Below the pieces are notes generated by a model. It was not told the DNA's origin, ran no database searches, and saw only the letters and a list, made by a program, of their open reading frames with translations. From NCBI RefSeq assembly GCF_018691265.1, contig NW_024881272.1, forward strand, positions 23,859,323 to 23,923,322: DNA of 64,000 nucleotides, in the 5' to 3' direction. Numbering within the stretch: the stretch's first letter is position 1; every line of letters starts with the position of its first letter. The DNA comes from Tyto alba. Taxonomy: Eukaryota > Chordata > Aves > Strigiformes > Tytonidae. A program made the position numbers and the translations under genes. Below are positions 1 to 11,800 of the stretch, piece by piece.

Positions 1-3000
1 CTGTCCTGGAGCTGCTGGGACTTCACACTTAGTGAATGCTGCTGCATCGGTGCAAAGTCTCCAACAGAAGCTACTGCTGCCAGTGAAAAAAGAGAAGAGT
101 CTGAGTAGGATCCTGGTGATGAAGATTTGCTACAGACCTTTTTTTCACTGAGAGTTTAAACAGGAAGAGTGGAAATCAGAGCCTGTAGACCGAGAATCCA
201 ACTCTCATTAAAGATTTGAAAGAGATCCAGCAAGATGAGTGAGGCATCTAGAGCAAGGAGCATTGCTCTACAAGAGACAGTGTGACCCAGCAGCCGCAGA
301 GCATAGCTGGTTGGGTTCAGGGTCATGCTTTAGAGAGGCTAGAAAGCCTGGAAAACTACTCAAGAAATAAGTATATGCACATGGAAAAGGAAAATGCTGA
401 GGTCTAGTAAGCAAAAGCACAGCGAAGAGTATGTGTCCTGAGTTTCTCCTGGGGAACCGGGATGGCGGCAGATTGGTGCCCCCATGCTGCAGTGTGCTCT
501 GGTATGTTGGGCAGGCTACACACAGGAGGATCAAGGCTGGGGATGCCTTCGTAATCAAAGCCAACACAAAATCCTCATAAAGAGCAGTAATATTCCACTC
601 TTCTTTGGTTGTGATGCCTAAATAAACTTCAGTGCTTCTCTTACACACCACATATGGTAACAATGTGCTGCCAATTAACTTTGTAATTTGAGGGCTTTTT
701 CAGCAAGGTTGAGGAGAGCTAGTAAAATAGTTTGAGGCTGATCTCAAAGTGGTTTTCCCAGGATTCAATAAAGGGTGAATGTAGTAACATCCTCTGCTTT
801 GATAATATAATTTGGGCCAGATGGTTCTGGAGAATAGTAGAGGGGTACAACTCAGATGTGTATTTTGATTGCACTTGTGGCATTAGTAGCCAAAAGTCTG
901 AGTAAGGAGCAAAACTGTTCACCCATAATGAACAGTGACTTCTCTCTGGTACCAGTAAAGCTTTTCAGGAGTTTCCTCAGTCCATTTACCAAAGTCTTAG
1001 GAAGAGGGAGAGCTGTTTCCTACTACATGTAGACTTATCTTTTCTTGAGATAAGCTGATGATAAAGAAGAACTTCAGTTTAGGATCCTAGCAATGTCTGG
1101 GGAAAATTAAATGTGAATACCTGAAGGTGGTTTATTATGAAGGAAAATAGCTAATAAAGATCCTCTCTTTGATTAAAGAATCCTCTTAAGGTATGGGTGC
1201 AGGCTTGGCTGTCTCACTACCCAAAGTTGTATGTATGTGACATATGTTTAGGTGGAAGTTCTGTGTATACAGGTCTTTTGGGCTTGAAACCAGACATCAC
1301 TGGTATTGCAGCTGATAATTCAGGCATGTAGTAACCTACCTTACACTGGTGACAGTTTACTGGGAGACAAGTGGTTCAGAGGCATCATTGGCTGTTGCAC
1401 ATACAACACTGGAGATTGTTGTTGCCATGGTGCTTTTTGCTGTGCAGTAAATAGTCCTATGCACTCAGTAGCATTCAGAGCCATTGTAGCAGTGGCTTTC
1501 TGGCTCCCCTGGGAGCCCCAAGCATGGTGTGAGGTGTCCAGGAGAACATTTCAGATTAAACAAATGACCAGGACTCTGAGGACTGCAGTGCACACTGTAG
1601 TGTTTCTCTCTGCTGGTGCTGTGCATCCATGGAACTGCTTATGATTTAACTTCTTATGCAATTAAGCTCTACTGCCTAAAACTGTAAGCCTTTGGTTTGT
1701 TCATGTATTGGAAATGGCTGAATGTATAGACCCCTTACTGAAGAGATAAAGCATCCTCCTGTGGACTTCACCCAGCCACAGCACCAACTTGATGAAGGAG
1801 AAGCCATGTGTAGGAGATGTTATCAGCTGTGTCAGGCACCGGGCCATGGATTAGCACCTCTGCAGAGTGCTGACAGCCCTCATGCACTGGGGAATTAACC
1901 TCTGATGCTGGAGTCTTAGCACATCCCGACTGAGGGCTTCTCTTTGCTGTTCTGAGGGTTTGCCTGTGGGCAGGCAGCCTTCCTGGAGATGCCAGTGGTG
2001 ACCCTTTGCCCCTGAAGCAGTTTTTCAGCTCCCCTGGCTGGTCATACTGACTCTTTCTCTCAGGGTTGGCCCTGGTGTCAGCAAGCTTTGTCTCCTGAGC
2101 TGTTTTTGCTGGACTGCCACTGTGTGAAGGCCATGTCTTGGGGCCTGTTGGATCTTTACAGAGCAGAAGAGAGGGGGGATGGCAGGACCAGAGCAATCTG
2201 CCATTCCATCCTTTCCAGTCACATCTCTCCTTTTTTTGCACTCTGGTGACATCTTCTAAGGCAGGTAGAGGGACAGGTAAAGGGCCACTGGAGCTGCAGT
2301 CAGTTAAATATAGAGACTTTGTGTCTTTGTTAAGCTTTGGGTTTGCAAGACAACACATCTGCTTCATGGGCTGGACTGTTTGATCTGTTGCCAGTGCAGT
2401 GTGGTTGGTCCGTGAGCTGCTGGGGAGTGGACACTCAGACATGCCATTATAGGGTAGCGGGTAAATGCATACCAGCTGCTTCTTGCCAAATGCCCAGCCA
2501 CGTGCTTCTGCACATGATAGATGCAAAGTAACGGAAGGGAGTTTACTTTTCAATGAAAAAGAGTAGGCCATGAACTCCCATTTAGCATTCAGTGAGGCAT
2601 ATACATGGTTACCACAGAGCAGGTAGCATGTATTAAAGTCATGCCCTTGCTTGCCCTCTGTTAAATTGTTAGGTCCTTAAGGAATACTCCCTGCCTTGCA
2701 TAGGAATCCGCTCTATGGCAGATGGTGAATCAGAACTTGTGCATCAAGTTAGATGTGGTCAAAGATAGTTGATTCGGGCTAAGTTGTGTAGGAGCTCAGC
2801 AGTTAAATGGCAGAATGGAAACTTGCTGGGCAGCTTGTCATGTCTCCAGCGACAGGCCTCTGGCCCTTCCCTTTCGCTCTGCTGCAGACCACCAGTTCTG
2901 GAGGCTCGCTCTTGCCTACAGCAAGGGATAACTAGGGGAGGTGAGAAGGAAAAATGTTAGAGATGCTCTGCCTTGTCTTTCGAAGCACAATATTGCAGCT

Positions 3001-6000
3001 GATTCGGTGCAAGGACAGAGGTAGCTGTGGGAGCAGCACTGTGGGTTCCAAGCTGTGACAGGGACCACTGCAGAATGCCAGGCACTTGTCTGCTCACAAT
3101 AAGTGATGCTAAATTGCTTTTTATGACATATTTCCAAACTTGCCAGCTAATGGAAACAAAGAGTAGTTTTGGGGGGTTTCCTATGCAAACATAAATAAAT
3201 AAAATGAAAATACAGTGACTGTTGTGTATAGCTGTGATGGCTATTACAGTTTTGTTCTGTATTTTTTTTGTTTTGAAAATTTTATTGCCATTAGGTGATC
3301 AGGTCTGTAACTGATAAAACTAAGGTAGCAATTTTTTCCAGACAAGCAATTTTTCAGGTTTCTCCTCAAATAAGTTAATATAGTAGTCAAACCAATTTGA
3401 ATATCTAGGTGTATTATTGTTTATAGGGAGTTTATTCTTGAACAGTGCTTACCCTTTTATTGAAAAAGGTAACAATTGGAATAGTCTGAACAATCTAGTA
3501 TGTCTTACCCTGAGCCAAGTAAAATCCCATAAATAACTGGAATTCATTTAACATATTAAGGGAGTCAAATATTTCTAAAAAGAGATTTACAGCAGTCATT
3601 TCCTTCCAGTCCACCAGGCAGTGACACAGGAATGACCCGGGCATGGAATGAATGAAAAGCAGCAAGAGCTTTTCACATGCACCAAGCAAAGAGCAGTTAT
3701 GGTCCCCTGGTTCAGTCACCAGCACTGAATCTCCAGCACGAGCCCGTGGGGTGATGCTCAGCCTCCATTAAGTCCAGAGGAGAGCTGGTGTTCATTGCTG
3801 CTGACTGGCTTCTTTTCCTCTATGAGAAGCCAGTCTTTAAAGCCTCTTCATGGGGGCCAATGGAGGATGAAACAGCAATGTCTTGAGGGAAAGCCTTTTA
3901 TCTTTCCCCTTGCAGCAGAGAACAGTGTAGAAGCAGTTAGGACAACCTGTTCTAGGTCTGTCTGTACTGCTAAAGGCAGGTCACCACCCTGACCTGGTGC
4001 TACAGACTGGCTGTGTTTGCACTGCACAGAGCTTGCAGTGATCCCTGAAGCAGCACAAAACCAGAGATCTTTGCTTCTCTTGTCTTTATACTTTTCTCAC
4101 CCAGGATCCGTTGTGCATGTGCTCACCTCACCCATGGAGGACACGTGCCAGCGGGCCCTCTGGATGCACATGCCCAGCACTGCTGTGGTGATGTGTCGCT
4201 CACCACCGCTGTGTTTTCTGCTTCTGTTTGTCACGTGGCCTTTTGGTGTCATCTGTGCCTCGCCTGTTGGTCTGCTGCGTTTTCTCAAATGGGACCAGGC
4301 AAGGGGCTGATCCCTGGGGAGCATTATACTAGATGTTACATTTTCCAGATGTTTGGGTTTAGACAAGCAGGACAGGCTCAGAAATGTGGACTGTCAGTTC
4401 AGGCCATGTTATCCAGGGAGGTTGCCCTTGTAGTCATTTACCAGTGCTGGAGAGGGAATGCTGAACCTGGTACCCACCACGGGCCCCGGCTGGGACAGAA
4501 ACCTGTGAGACACAGCATGAGGTACAGAGCTTGCAAGGCCAAGTTCAAGGCTTGTGGCAGGGGACTGGCAGGAGGAGAAGACTGCCAGTGCTTTCTGGGG
4601 TCTTGCCATTCCCATCTCTCCCTGATTGGTGGGCACCAGCTCAGGTCAGAAACTCATCATGGTCACGTCTGGAGCAGCGGTCCTGTCGGGCCACTCCAGG
4701 CAGCCCCGTGCCATGGCCTCGCCTGCACTGGCCAGTCTTTGTGCAGCTGGGAGGCATCCCAGGAGGCTGCTGCCTCGGCACTGGGCCACTCTTGGGCTGC
4801 CGTTCTTCAGTCATTTGGTTGAAAGCAGCGTTGCTTGGTGGTACAGGAATACCCAGGCACATAGAAGGCCGTGAGCAGGAAGACAGACTTTGAGCTGGTC
4901 CAACTCCAGATTATTATTCCTGAGGAAGGATGTTGGGATTTTGAGTTTTTTCCTTAGCAATGGCCTAGAATAACAAGAGGCCTGCTCAGTTGTTTGAGAA
5001 TTTTCTTTTCATAACACAAGAGGCGTGGTGGTTGCTTTGGTATGTCTTTGGGGCACGGCACAAGGGCGTGTGAGGTGAGATAGCACTGATGCATTGTGCA
5101 GGGCATGGCAAGCCGGGTTTGGCACAGCCATGTCCATGATGCCTAACTTCTTTTGGAGTGACCTGTCCCCCAACTTGCCCTGAAGGTTGTACGTGGTTCA
5201 TTAGGTCCAGACTAGAGTTTAGCAGCGAATGAATTTATATGCCTGTGTACAATCAGGGGAGTTTGGAAGCTGTATAGGTGCAGCCAGAGAATAATTATAA
5301 CCATTTCCTCTCTCTGATACATGTCTTCTCTCATTTGCCACTTCTCTGTTGAGAGGAGAGCCATTTCCCCTGGACCTGGAGAACGCTGCTGAGTTGGCTT
5401 CTCTGCAGCACAGCCTGGGACACATCTCTAGATCCTACAGGGCCTTCATTTTCCCATGTCACAAGCTGAACATGAGGCAGTGCTTCGTTTTCAACAGTGG
5501 GAAGCAGTGGCAGAAGCTCAGCAGGCTGTCACAGGAGAAAAGGGCTCTGTTTCTATAGTTTAAACTGAATCAGGACCAAAGCACTGTATTGACTTACTAA
5601 TGACATTTAGTTAACCAGCAGTCATGCTTCTTTTATATTTCTAGATATCGAGCTGGGTCCTTTTTTTTTTCTCAAGTCTCTCTAATTCCCCAGTTACTGT
5701 TTAATCTGTCTGATGGTTGCTTCTTCTTTAACATAAGCATTTTGGAGCAAGTGCGCAGTTATGTGTATTTGATCCAGCTGCATGTGAGTGCACAGTTTGT
5801 GCTCATGTTCTCTTAGCAGATGTTGCCGTTTACTAAGGGTGGGCTCTGCAAGCAGCCCCATGCTGCCCTAACAGTTACTGCCCTCGATGAGTAGCAGGGA
5901 TAATAATTTTTACAGTATTTTTAGGTGGTACTCTCTATCCCACAAGGTTCTGCCTGCAGCAGTGGGATGTGAGGCTGCATCTCAGCAGTGAAGGTGTGAA

Positions 6001-8705
6001 TGGCTGCAGGTCTCTCTCTTCAACAGGGACACATACGCTAGGCTGTAGCTACCCTAGTGTTGGAGGGTGCTAACATAAATAAGGCATAATTTAATTAAAA
6101 ACTGCCATCAGATCATCAGTTTCAGAATGTGATTTTTGGGCAGCACAAAACTCTTTTGCTAAGGACACCATGTGAATTTCTGATAGTTGTAGGGGCCAAA
6201 CCAGATACACCTACTACCACCTGAGAAGTTAGGAAGTCTTTGGTAGTCTTTGGTATTTTAATAATTTTGGAGAGAGGACCAGACAGTACTGAGATACTGG
6301 CATGTCAGGAACTACTGAAGAACAGAAGCAGATGAGAAAATTATCTCCTATTTTTCCATAAAGGCCATTGGAGGTATTATACGTAGAATAAAGTCAGGAA
6401 GCTACTTGGTGACCAAAGGAAAATTCACTTCTGATTTCTGTAATCTGTTAGTCTCCAAACAGAAATAAGAATATGCTTGAAAGAAAGTTATTGGTGGTTT
6501 GGCAGTCCTCCCGTAAGGTTGGGTAGTATGATTAATTCTCTGTGGTTTGTAAGACTCGCATTAGAAAGTTAGCTCTTAAATGTTAACTTGGCCAGTGAAA
6601 TTCCCTGCAGGCAAAGACCCTGCGTCTCCCTTGAGCTGTACCGTGGGAATGGGCCCAGTGCAAGTGTGGGTGGCGTTAACGCCATCACCGTCGTGTTCCC
6701 AGCGACGACACATTCTCAAGGACGTAACCATTTACTCACTATGTTTTGGACACCGTAACTATAGCTCAGCTGAGGGAAAGGGTTTTGTGGCAAGTCCAGC
6801 TACCAGCTGATGCAATTTCAGTGAAATCCGAATGTCATCTCCTATGTAAAACACAAAGATGAGAATATCTGAATTTGAACTGCCATGCCTGGGAAGACAG
6901 GATGTTCTTGCATGTTTTGAAATTTGGGGGAATTTTCTTATCCTTGCCTAATAAACTTTTTCCAATTTTTTTAAACTCTTCCTTGATATTTTGTGGCTGC
7001 CAGTGAATTAACAATTAACTAAAGTAACCAGAATAAAACCGATATTGTTTGTGGTATCAACTGAAATTAAGCAGTGAGAACAAAGTGACTCTGCTGTTTT
7101 TCCTAGCATCTAGAGCTGACACAGGAGGATGTAGTAAGGCCTTTTCATTTCAGATGTGCACTGTTACAGTTGCGCTGCAAATGTTTGAGTTTAATGTCTC
7201 ACTGATTCAGCCATAAGCAGTTTTGCACATTCGTTTTCACATTAGTGTAATTCCAGTGCACTGTAGTGGAGTTCTCCATAGCACATGGGTTGTGCTCCCA
7301 GCTCTGCACATCTTGGCCAGGGTGTGAGTGGCGTTCTTTGCTTGGAAAATGTTGGTCTTGGGACTGGTCAGGCAATCAGAAGTGAGCAAGGTAGTGTGCT
7401 GCCAAAAGCTGGTTCCTTTGAACGAGAGGCAGAAACTCAAAACATTGTGTTCCCAGTCTGTTACAAACATCAGGTGAAATGCAATAGCATTGCTCATAGG
7501 TTCAGGGTGAACCATTTTAAATGCAAAATATAAGCGCGCATTTGGTTTCTACGTCTCACCTAGGAGGCTGTCAACCTTGGTGACTGTCTGAGCATGTCCT
7601 CTGAATTCATGATACTTTTGATATGGCTGGTGTTGGATGCTCTACAAATGAAGATAAGATATGTGGGTGGATTTCTCAGCCTCTCCCTAGCCCCTAGGGT
7701 AAAGCTACCTCTGAATTCATCTAGCTAAAGGGGAGCTAGAAAAGTCTGTGAGCTAGGATTTTACACTGGAAACACTCGTCTGTCACAGCGATCATGTTCA
7801 TCTGGACACACAAGAGGAGTTGCAGCCATACAGCACCACTGTGACGGGGTCTCAGCAGAAGCCAGGTGAAATGGGAAGGGCTGAGGCTGGACTTTGGTGC
7901 AAACAGCAGGTCAGCAGACGGGAGAGGACAGTTGGGGTGACCCTGCTCGGAGTGCTAGCACCCATCTCTGACTCTTCCCACTGCTCCTTGTCTCCCAGTG
8001 TGCTGTGGCTAGGAAGGGTATGGCACAGGCCAGTGCCTTTTGCAGGTGGGGGTGCCCATGAGCAAAGGAAGGGGTCTCAGTACCCTTGCTGACTGGGGCT
8101 GCCTGATCTCCTCTCCATCTCCCAGAGCTGTTTAACAGCCTCCTTAAACCACTTTTGCCATCACTAAAATAGTTTGTGCTGTTCCTCACTTCTGCTCCTG
8201 TATGGTGGCCCGTTTGGAATAAGTATTCCTCTTTAGCTTAGCTGGAAGCCAGTAATGTGCACGGAATTGTAATCCAGTATCTACATCTGTTCTAATTTCA
8301 GAAAACTAACTTATCCACTGTGATTCATCCTCCAGCTCATCTGCTGCCCCGTTCTCAGGATAGCGAAGTTGTGGAAGGGGAGTCTGACCATTTGCATTAA
8401 TCCCTCTGCCCTGCAATACTCCCCTGGAGAGTCAGGTCATAGACCCTCAAACAAGAGCTGCTGCTTTTGTGCTAGATGCTTTGTATTAAGCTGGCTAACA
8501 TATGATTTTCTTTACAAGTTGGGAGACTATTGACCCCACAAGCTGGCATTGGGCAGCTGATGTGCAGATATAGCCAAATGCCCTGTTCCTGATTTTCTGC
8601 TTAGTAGCAGCAGTGCCCCTGTGAGCAGAGACAATAAGAGGAAATCTTTGATTATAGAAATGGCAAACTGCTAATGACTTCCATTCCTGCTTTCTCTCCT
8701 CTCAG
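1..8705 (+). other. ST3GAL3: ST3GAL3 intron (5' end outside window)
   Basis: This stretch should be the intron before the motif-S exon. I looked for the preceding exon, expected to encode the segment ending in FIQEAAF and LMGRG, and did not see it, so the intron is probably at least 8.7 kb. No other conserved coding exon, RNA gene or clear repeat was recognised. Base composition is mixed, with AT-rich patches around 3180-3480 and 6840-7060. Confidence 0.7.
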
Positions 8706-8852
8706 AACATCCCCACCTTGGGAAGCGTAGCAATAACCATGGCGCTCCACAACTGTGATGAGGTGGCGGTAGCTGGGTTTGGCTATGACATGAGTTCACC
8801 CAATGCACCGCTGCACTACTATGAGAACATCAAGATGTCTGCCATCAAAGAG
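8706..8852 (+). CDS. ST3GAL3: ST3GAL3 penultimate coding exon (sialylmotif S and motif III)
   Basis: The exon follows a CTCAG acceptor and ends AAAGAG before GTAGGG. It is 147 nt, exactly 49 codons, and phase 0 at both ends. It encodes NIPTLGSVAITMALHNCDEV, then the GFGYDM segment, then HYYENIKMSAIKE. The CMP-sialic-acid-binding S motif and the motif III HYYE are both here. Relative to the human protein as I remember it there are only a few conservative changes, for example His-Asn-Cys where human has His-Gly-Cys. Confidence 0.96.
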
Positions 8853-11800
8853 GTAGGGAGCTCCTGCCAAGCACATCTTCCTCCCAAGCCCGCCGACTGC
8901 CCCGACTCCAGAGCCTGACTGGGATGGTGATGTCAACTTACAGCTTCCCTGTATGGGTCAAAGCACAGCTGCACCCATGCATTTGTGTGTAAAATTCTAG
9001 ACATTCTCCCAAGCGCAATGTGTGTTAAAAATGGTTATTTCTGCTGGGAAAAGTTCTCTGGAATGTGTATATAATATGATTCCTTCTTTGAGCAGCAGGG
9101 AAAAGATTCACATAAATGTTGACTAGGGTGAAAGGGAGCAGTTCTGCTCTGGGGTTGAAAAGATGTGGCCTCCACTTGCTTTTTGATCCATTGTATTGCT
9201 CTCTAATCCACAGGCTTCTCTTGCTAGATGATCCTCTCCTCAGCCCCTGTGAAATGTGGGGGAGGTGAGATTAGCCTGTGCATGTTAGCTCTCTGCTGAC
9301 TGTTCAGCAGCAGTTAGCTAGTGTAAACACATCACGGCTCTGTGGGGACTGCTCTTTAAAACCAGATCTACATTAGAAACGTTTTCTGGTGCTATCACAG
9401 TGAGATGAACAGCATTTTTAGAGGAGGAAGAGCTCGCATGTTGGTATAATGCAGCAGTATAAAGATTCTTTCAGGTCAGTCCATTTCCTGTACCAAACTA
9501 GAGCAAACTTGGACACTGGTCAAAGCTTCTATAGTAGGAAGGTTTGCTGCTTTTTTCGTAGAGCTCAATCTTTCCCAGCACAGATGGGGCCCAGGTCTTC
9601 CTAAGATTGCTTCCCTCTTCACTGGCTCCTAAATAGGGAAACTTTCTCCATCCTACTCCACCTTGTGAAAAATTGTATTGTTCATGGACAGTAGTTGTCT
9701 CTTGGCACTTAGCTTTTGTTCAACTTGAGCACTTCGCCATTGATCCAGGCCAGGAGGGAAGCTGGAAAGTTGTGTTTTTCCAAATCACAAGATTGTATTT
9801 GTCTTAGGCCTCTCACAGGCTGCAGGCTGCATGACCCTAGGCAGACTGAGAGGAATTAGAAATTAGTGATTAGTTAGCTTGAGAAATGAGAAGAGCGTGT
9901 CTAATTGTCAGGGCAATGAGTCTTTGGAACAACCTCTCAGTGGAGGCCAAGGGAACAAACTAAGTTTGGGAAAAGACTGTGAGGAGGTCCCCGATATATG
10001 AAGGGACTGGACATTGTCGTCCTGAGGTAACGTCTGGGCCTGTGGAGGTAGCAAGAATGTCTGCCTTGCTCAATGGAATAACCATGGATTTAATCTGTCC
10101 TGGCTGAGAAAGTGAGTGTCCATTTACAGGGTTTAAGAGTTACATCCAGAGAGGAAAAACTGAATTGAGTCACTATATACAGAGGTGGTGTCTGGCTTGT
10201 GAAATCCTCGAGCAGAAAATAGCTAAAGAATATCAGTCTTGCAGTAGTAGAGGATGTATCACCATTGACTTGCCCAGTTCTGACTCTTCCCTGGACATTT
10301 GCTTACAACCACTGCCTTGAGACAGGACCCTGGGCAGGCCCAGGTCTGAGTCAGTGCAGCTGGTTCTTTAGTCTTCCAGCAAAGACACAGCTACACCAGA
10401 CTGAAAATGCACACAGATGCCTGGCTCCAGCAGTGGGTACACAGACTGTTCATGTAAGTTTCAAGAAGAGCTTTTGTCTCTGTAATGCCACGGCATCCAC
10501 TCTGGTGAATCGGCTGCCTTTGGTGAAGAATCACTCTTGCCCAGTTGTTCCTCCTGTCTCATAAGGATGTCAGTCTGCTCTTGGACACAGGGACACTCGC
10601 AGCGGGTGTCCTGTGCCAAGCCTGTTTTGCAAGCTGGTAGGTGTCTCTGACCTGAAGGACACCTACACATGAGCTGACAAGAATGAAGTCTTCTTGCTCT
10701 TGATCCTTACATGGATCAGCGGGAAAATTTGGCAGAAGTAGTTCGATGACAGAGTCTTTGGTTGAAGTCGCTAGTCCAGATCACTTGGATCTTTGATTCT
10801 GGAGGCCAGCACCCTGAATGGGATGCAGAAGCAAGAGGAAGACAGGAAAGTCATTCTTGGACACCATACATGGTCTCAGGAATAAACCTTGCATGGCACA
10901 GGGCAGTAGATGAGGATAAACATGTGAAATGCAACCAGTAGGGTCTCCTAGAGAGACCAGTTGGTGCCTGGTTTGTCAGGCCTCTGCTGTCTGGAAGCTG
11001 TCAGTCATTGCGTCCAGAATGTTCTGTACAGAGGTGATGGAGTGTTGAAAGGTTCTGGTGAAGCCTCACTAATTTACATGTCAGAGGATTTGTTTCTGCA
11101 GCCAGGGCTGTTGATGAGAGCTCTGCAGGCCAGTGATGCTGGTTCTGGGAGGAAGGTTCCTATTCCACCTGAAGACTGGTTATCTGATATGAATCTGCCT
11201 ATCTAATCCTCACATCCTCACCCATGGGCTCCTCTTACATTTCACTGCCCTGGTACAAGAAAAGCCATCTGTTCCCGAGTATCAATAATTAATGCTCCTC
11301 CTGCTTCTGTCCCTCCCAATATGACAAATTGTTTGTGATATTGTGGAATGTGAAGAGCAGAGAGAGGATTGCATTTCTTTCTCTGCCATTTAATATTAAT
11401 GGTAGATGGTAATTGTTAGTCATCTGAGGGTGGAGTTGAAAGGTGAAGGGCATAATAGTTGGGTTGTGTCTTCTGCAGTTGCCCTCAAAGAACACACAAA
11501 TGGAGATTTGCCCCACTCTAAACTGGAAGCACCCTGCACACCCTGCTCGAAGGGAGACCTGCATGTGGTTTGCAAATCAGGAGTCTGGCCCATGTTGGTT
11601 CCATGTGCCAAACCTTGCCCTTGGCATTAGTGAAAGAAGACTGACCAAGCTCCAACAAGATTATTATCTGTTCCATCTGCTCTGACACCCAAAGGCCCAA
11701 GAGTATCCACAGCATTTTCCTCAGTGTTACTTTGGACCTCTGGGGTTGTGTCCAGGTCTAGTTCTTCCTGGTCCTCGTCTACATTTCAGCCTCTAAAGGA

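Noticed and set aside
1306..1644. 112-codon + strand frame in ST3GAL3 intron
   Set aside because: No similarity to any family I know, and it lies within intron sequence with no splice context.
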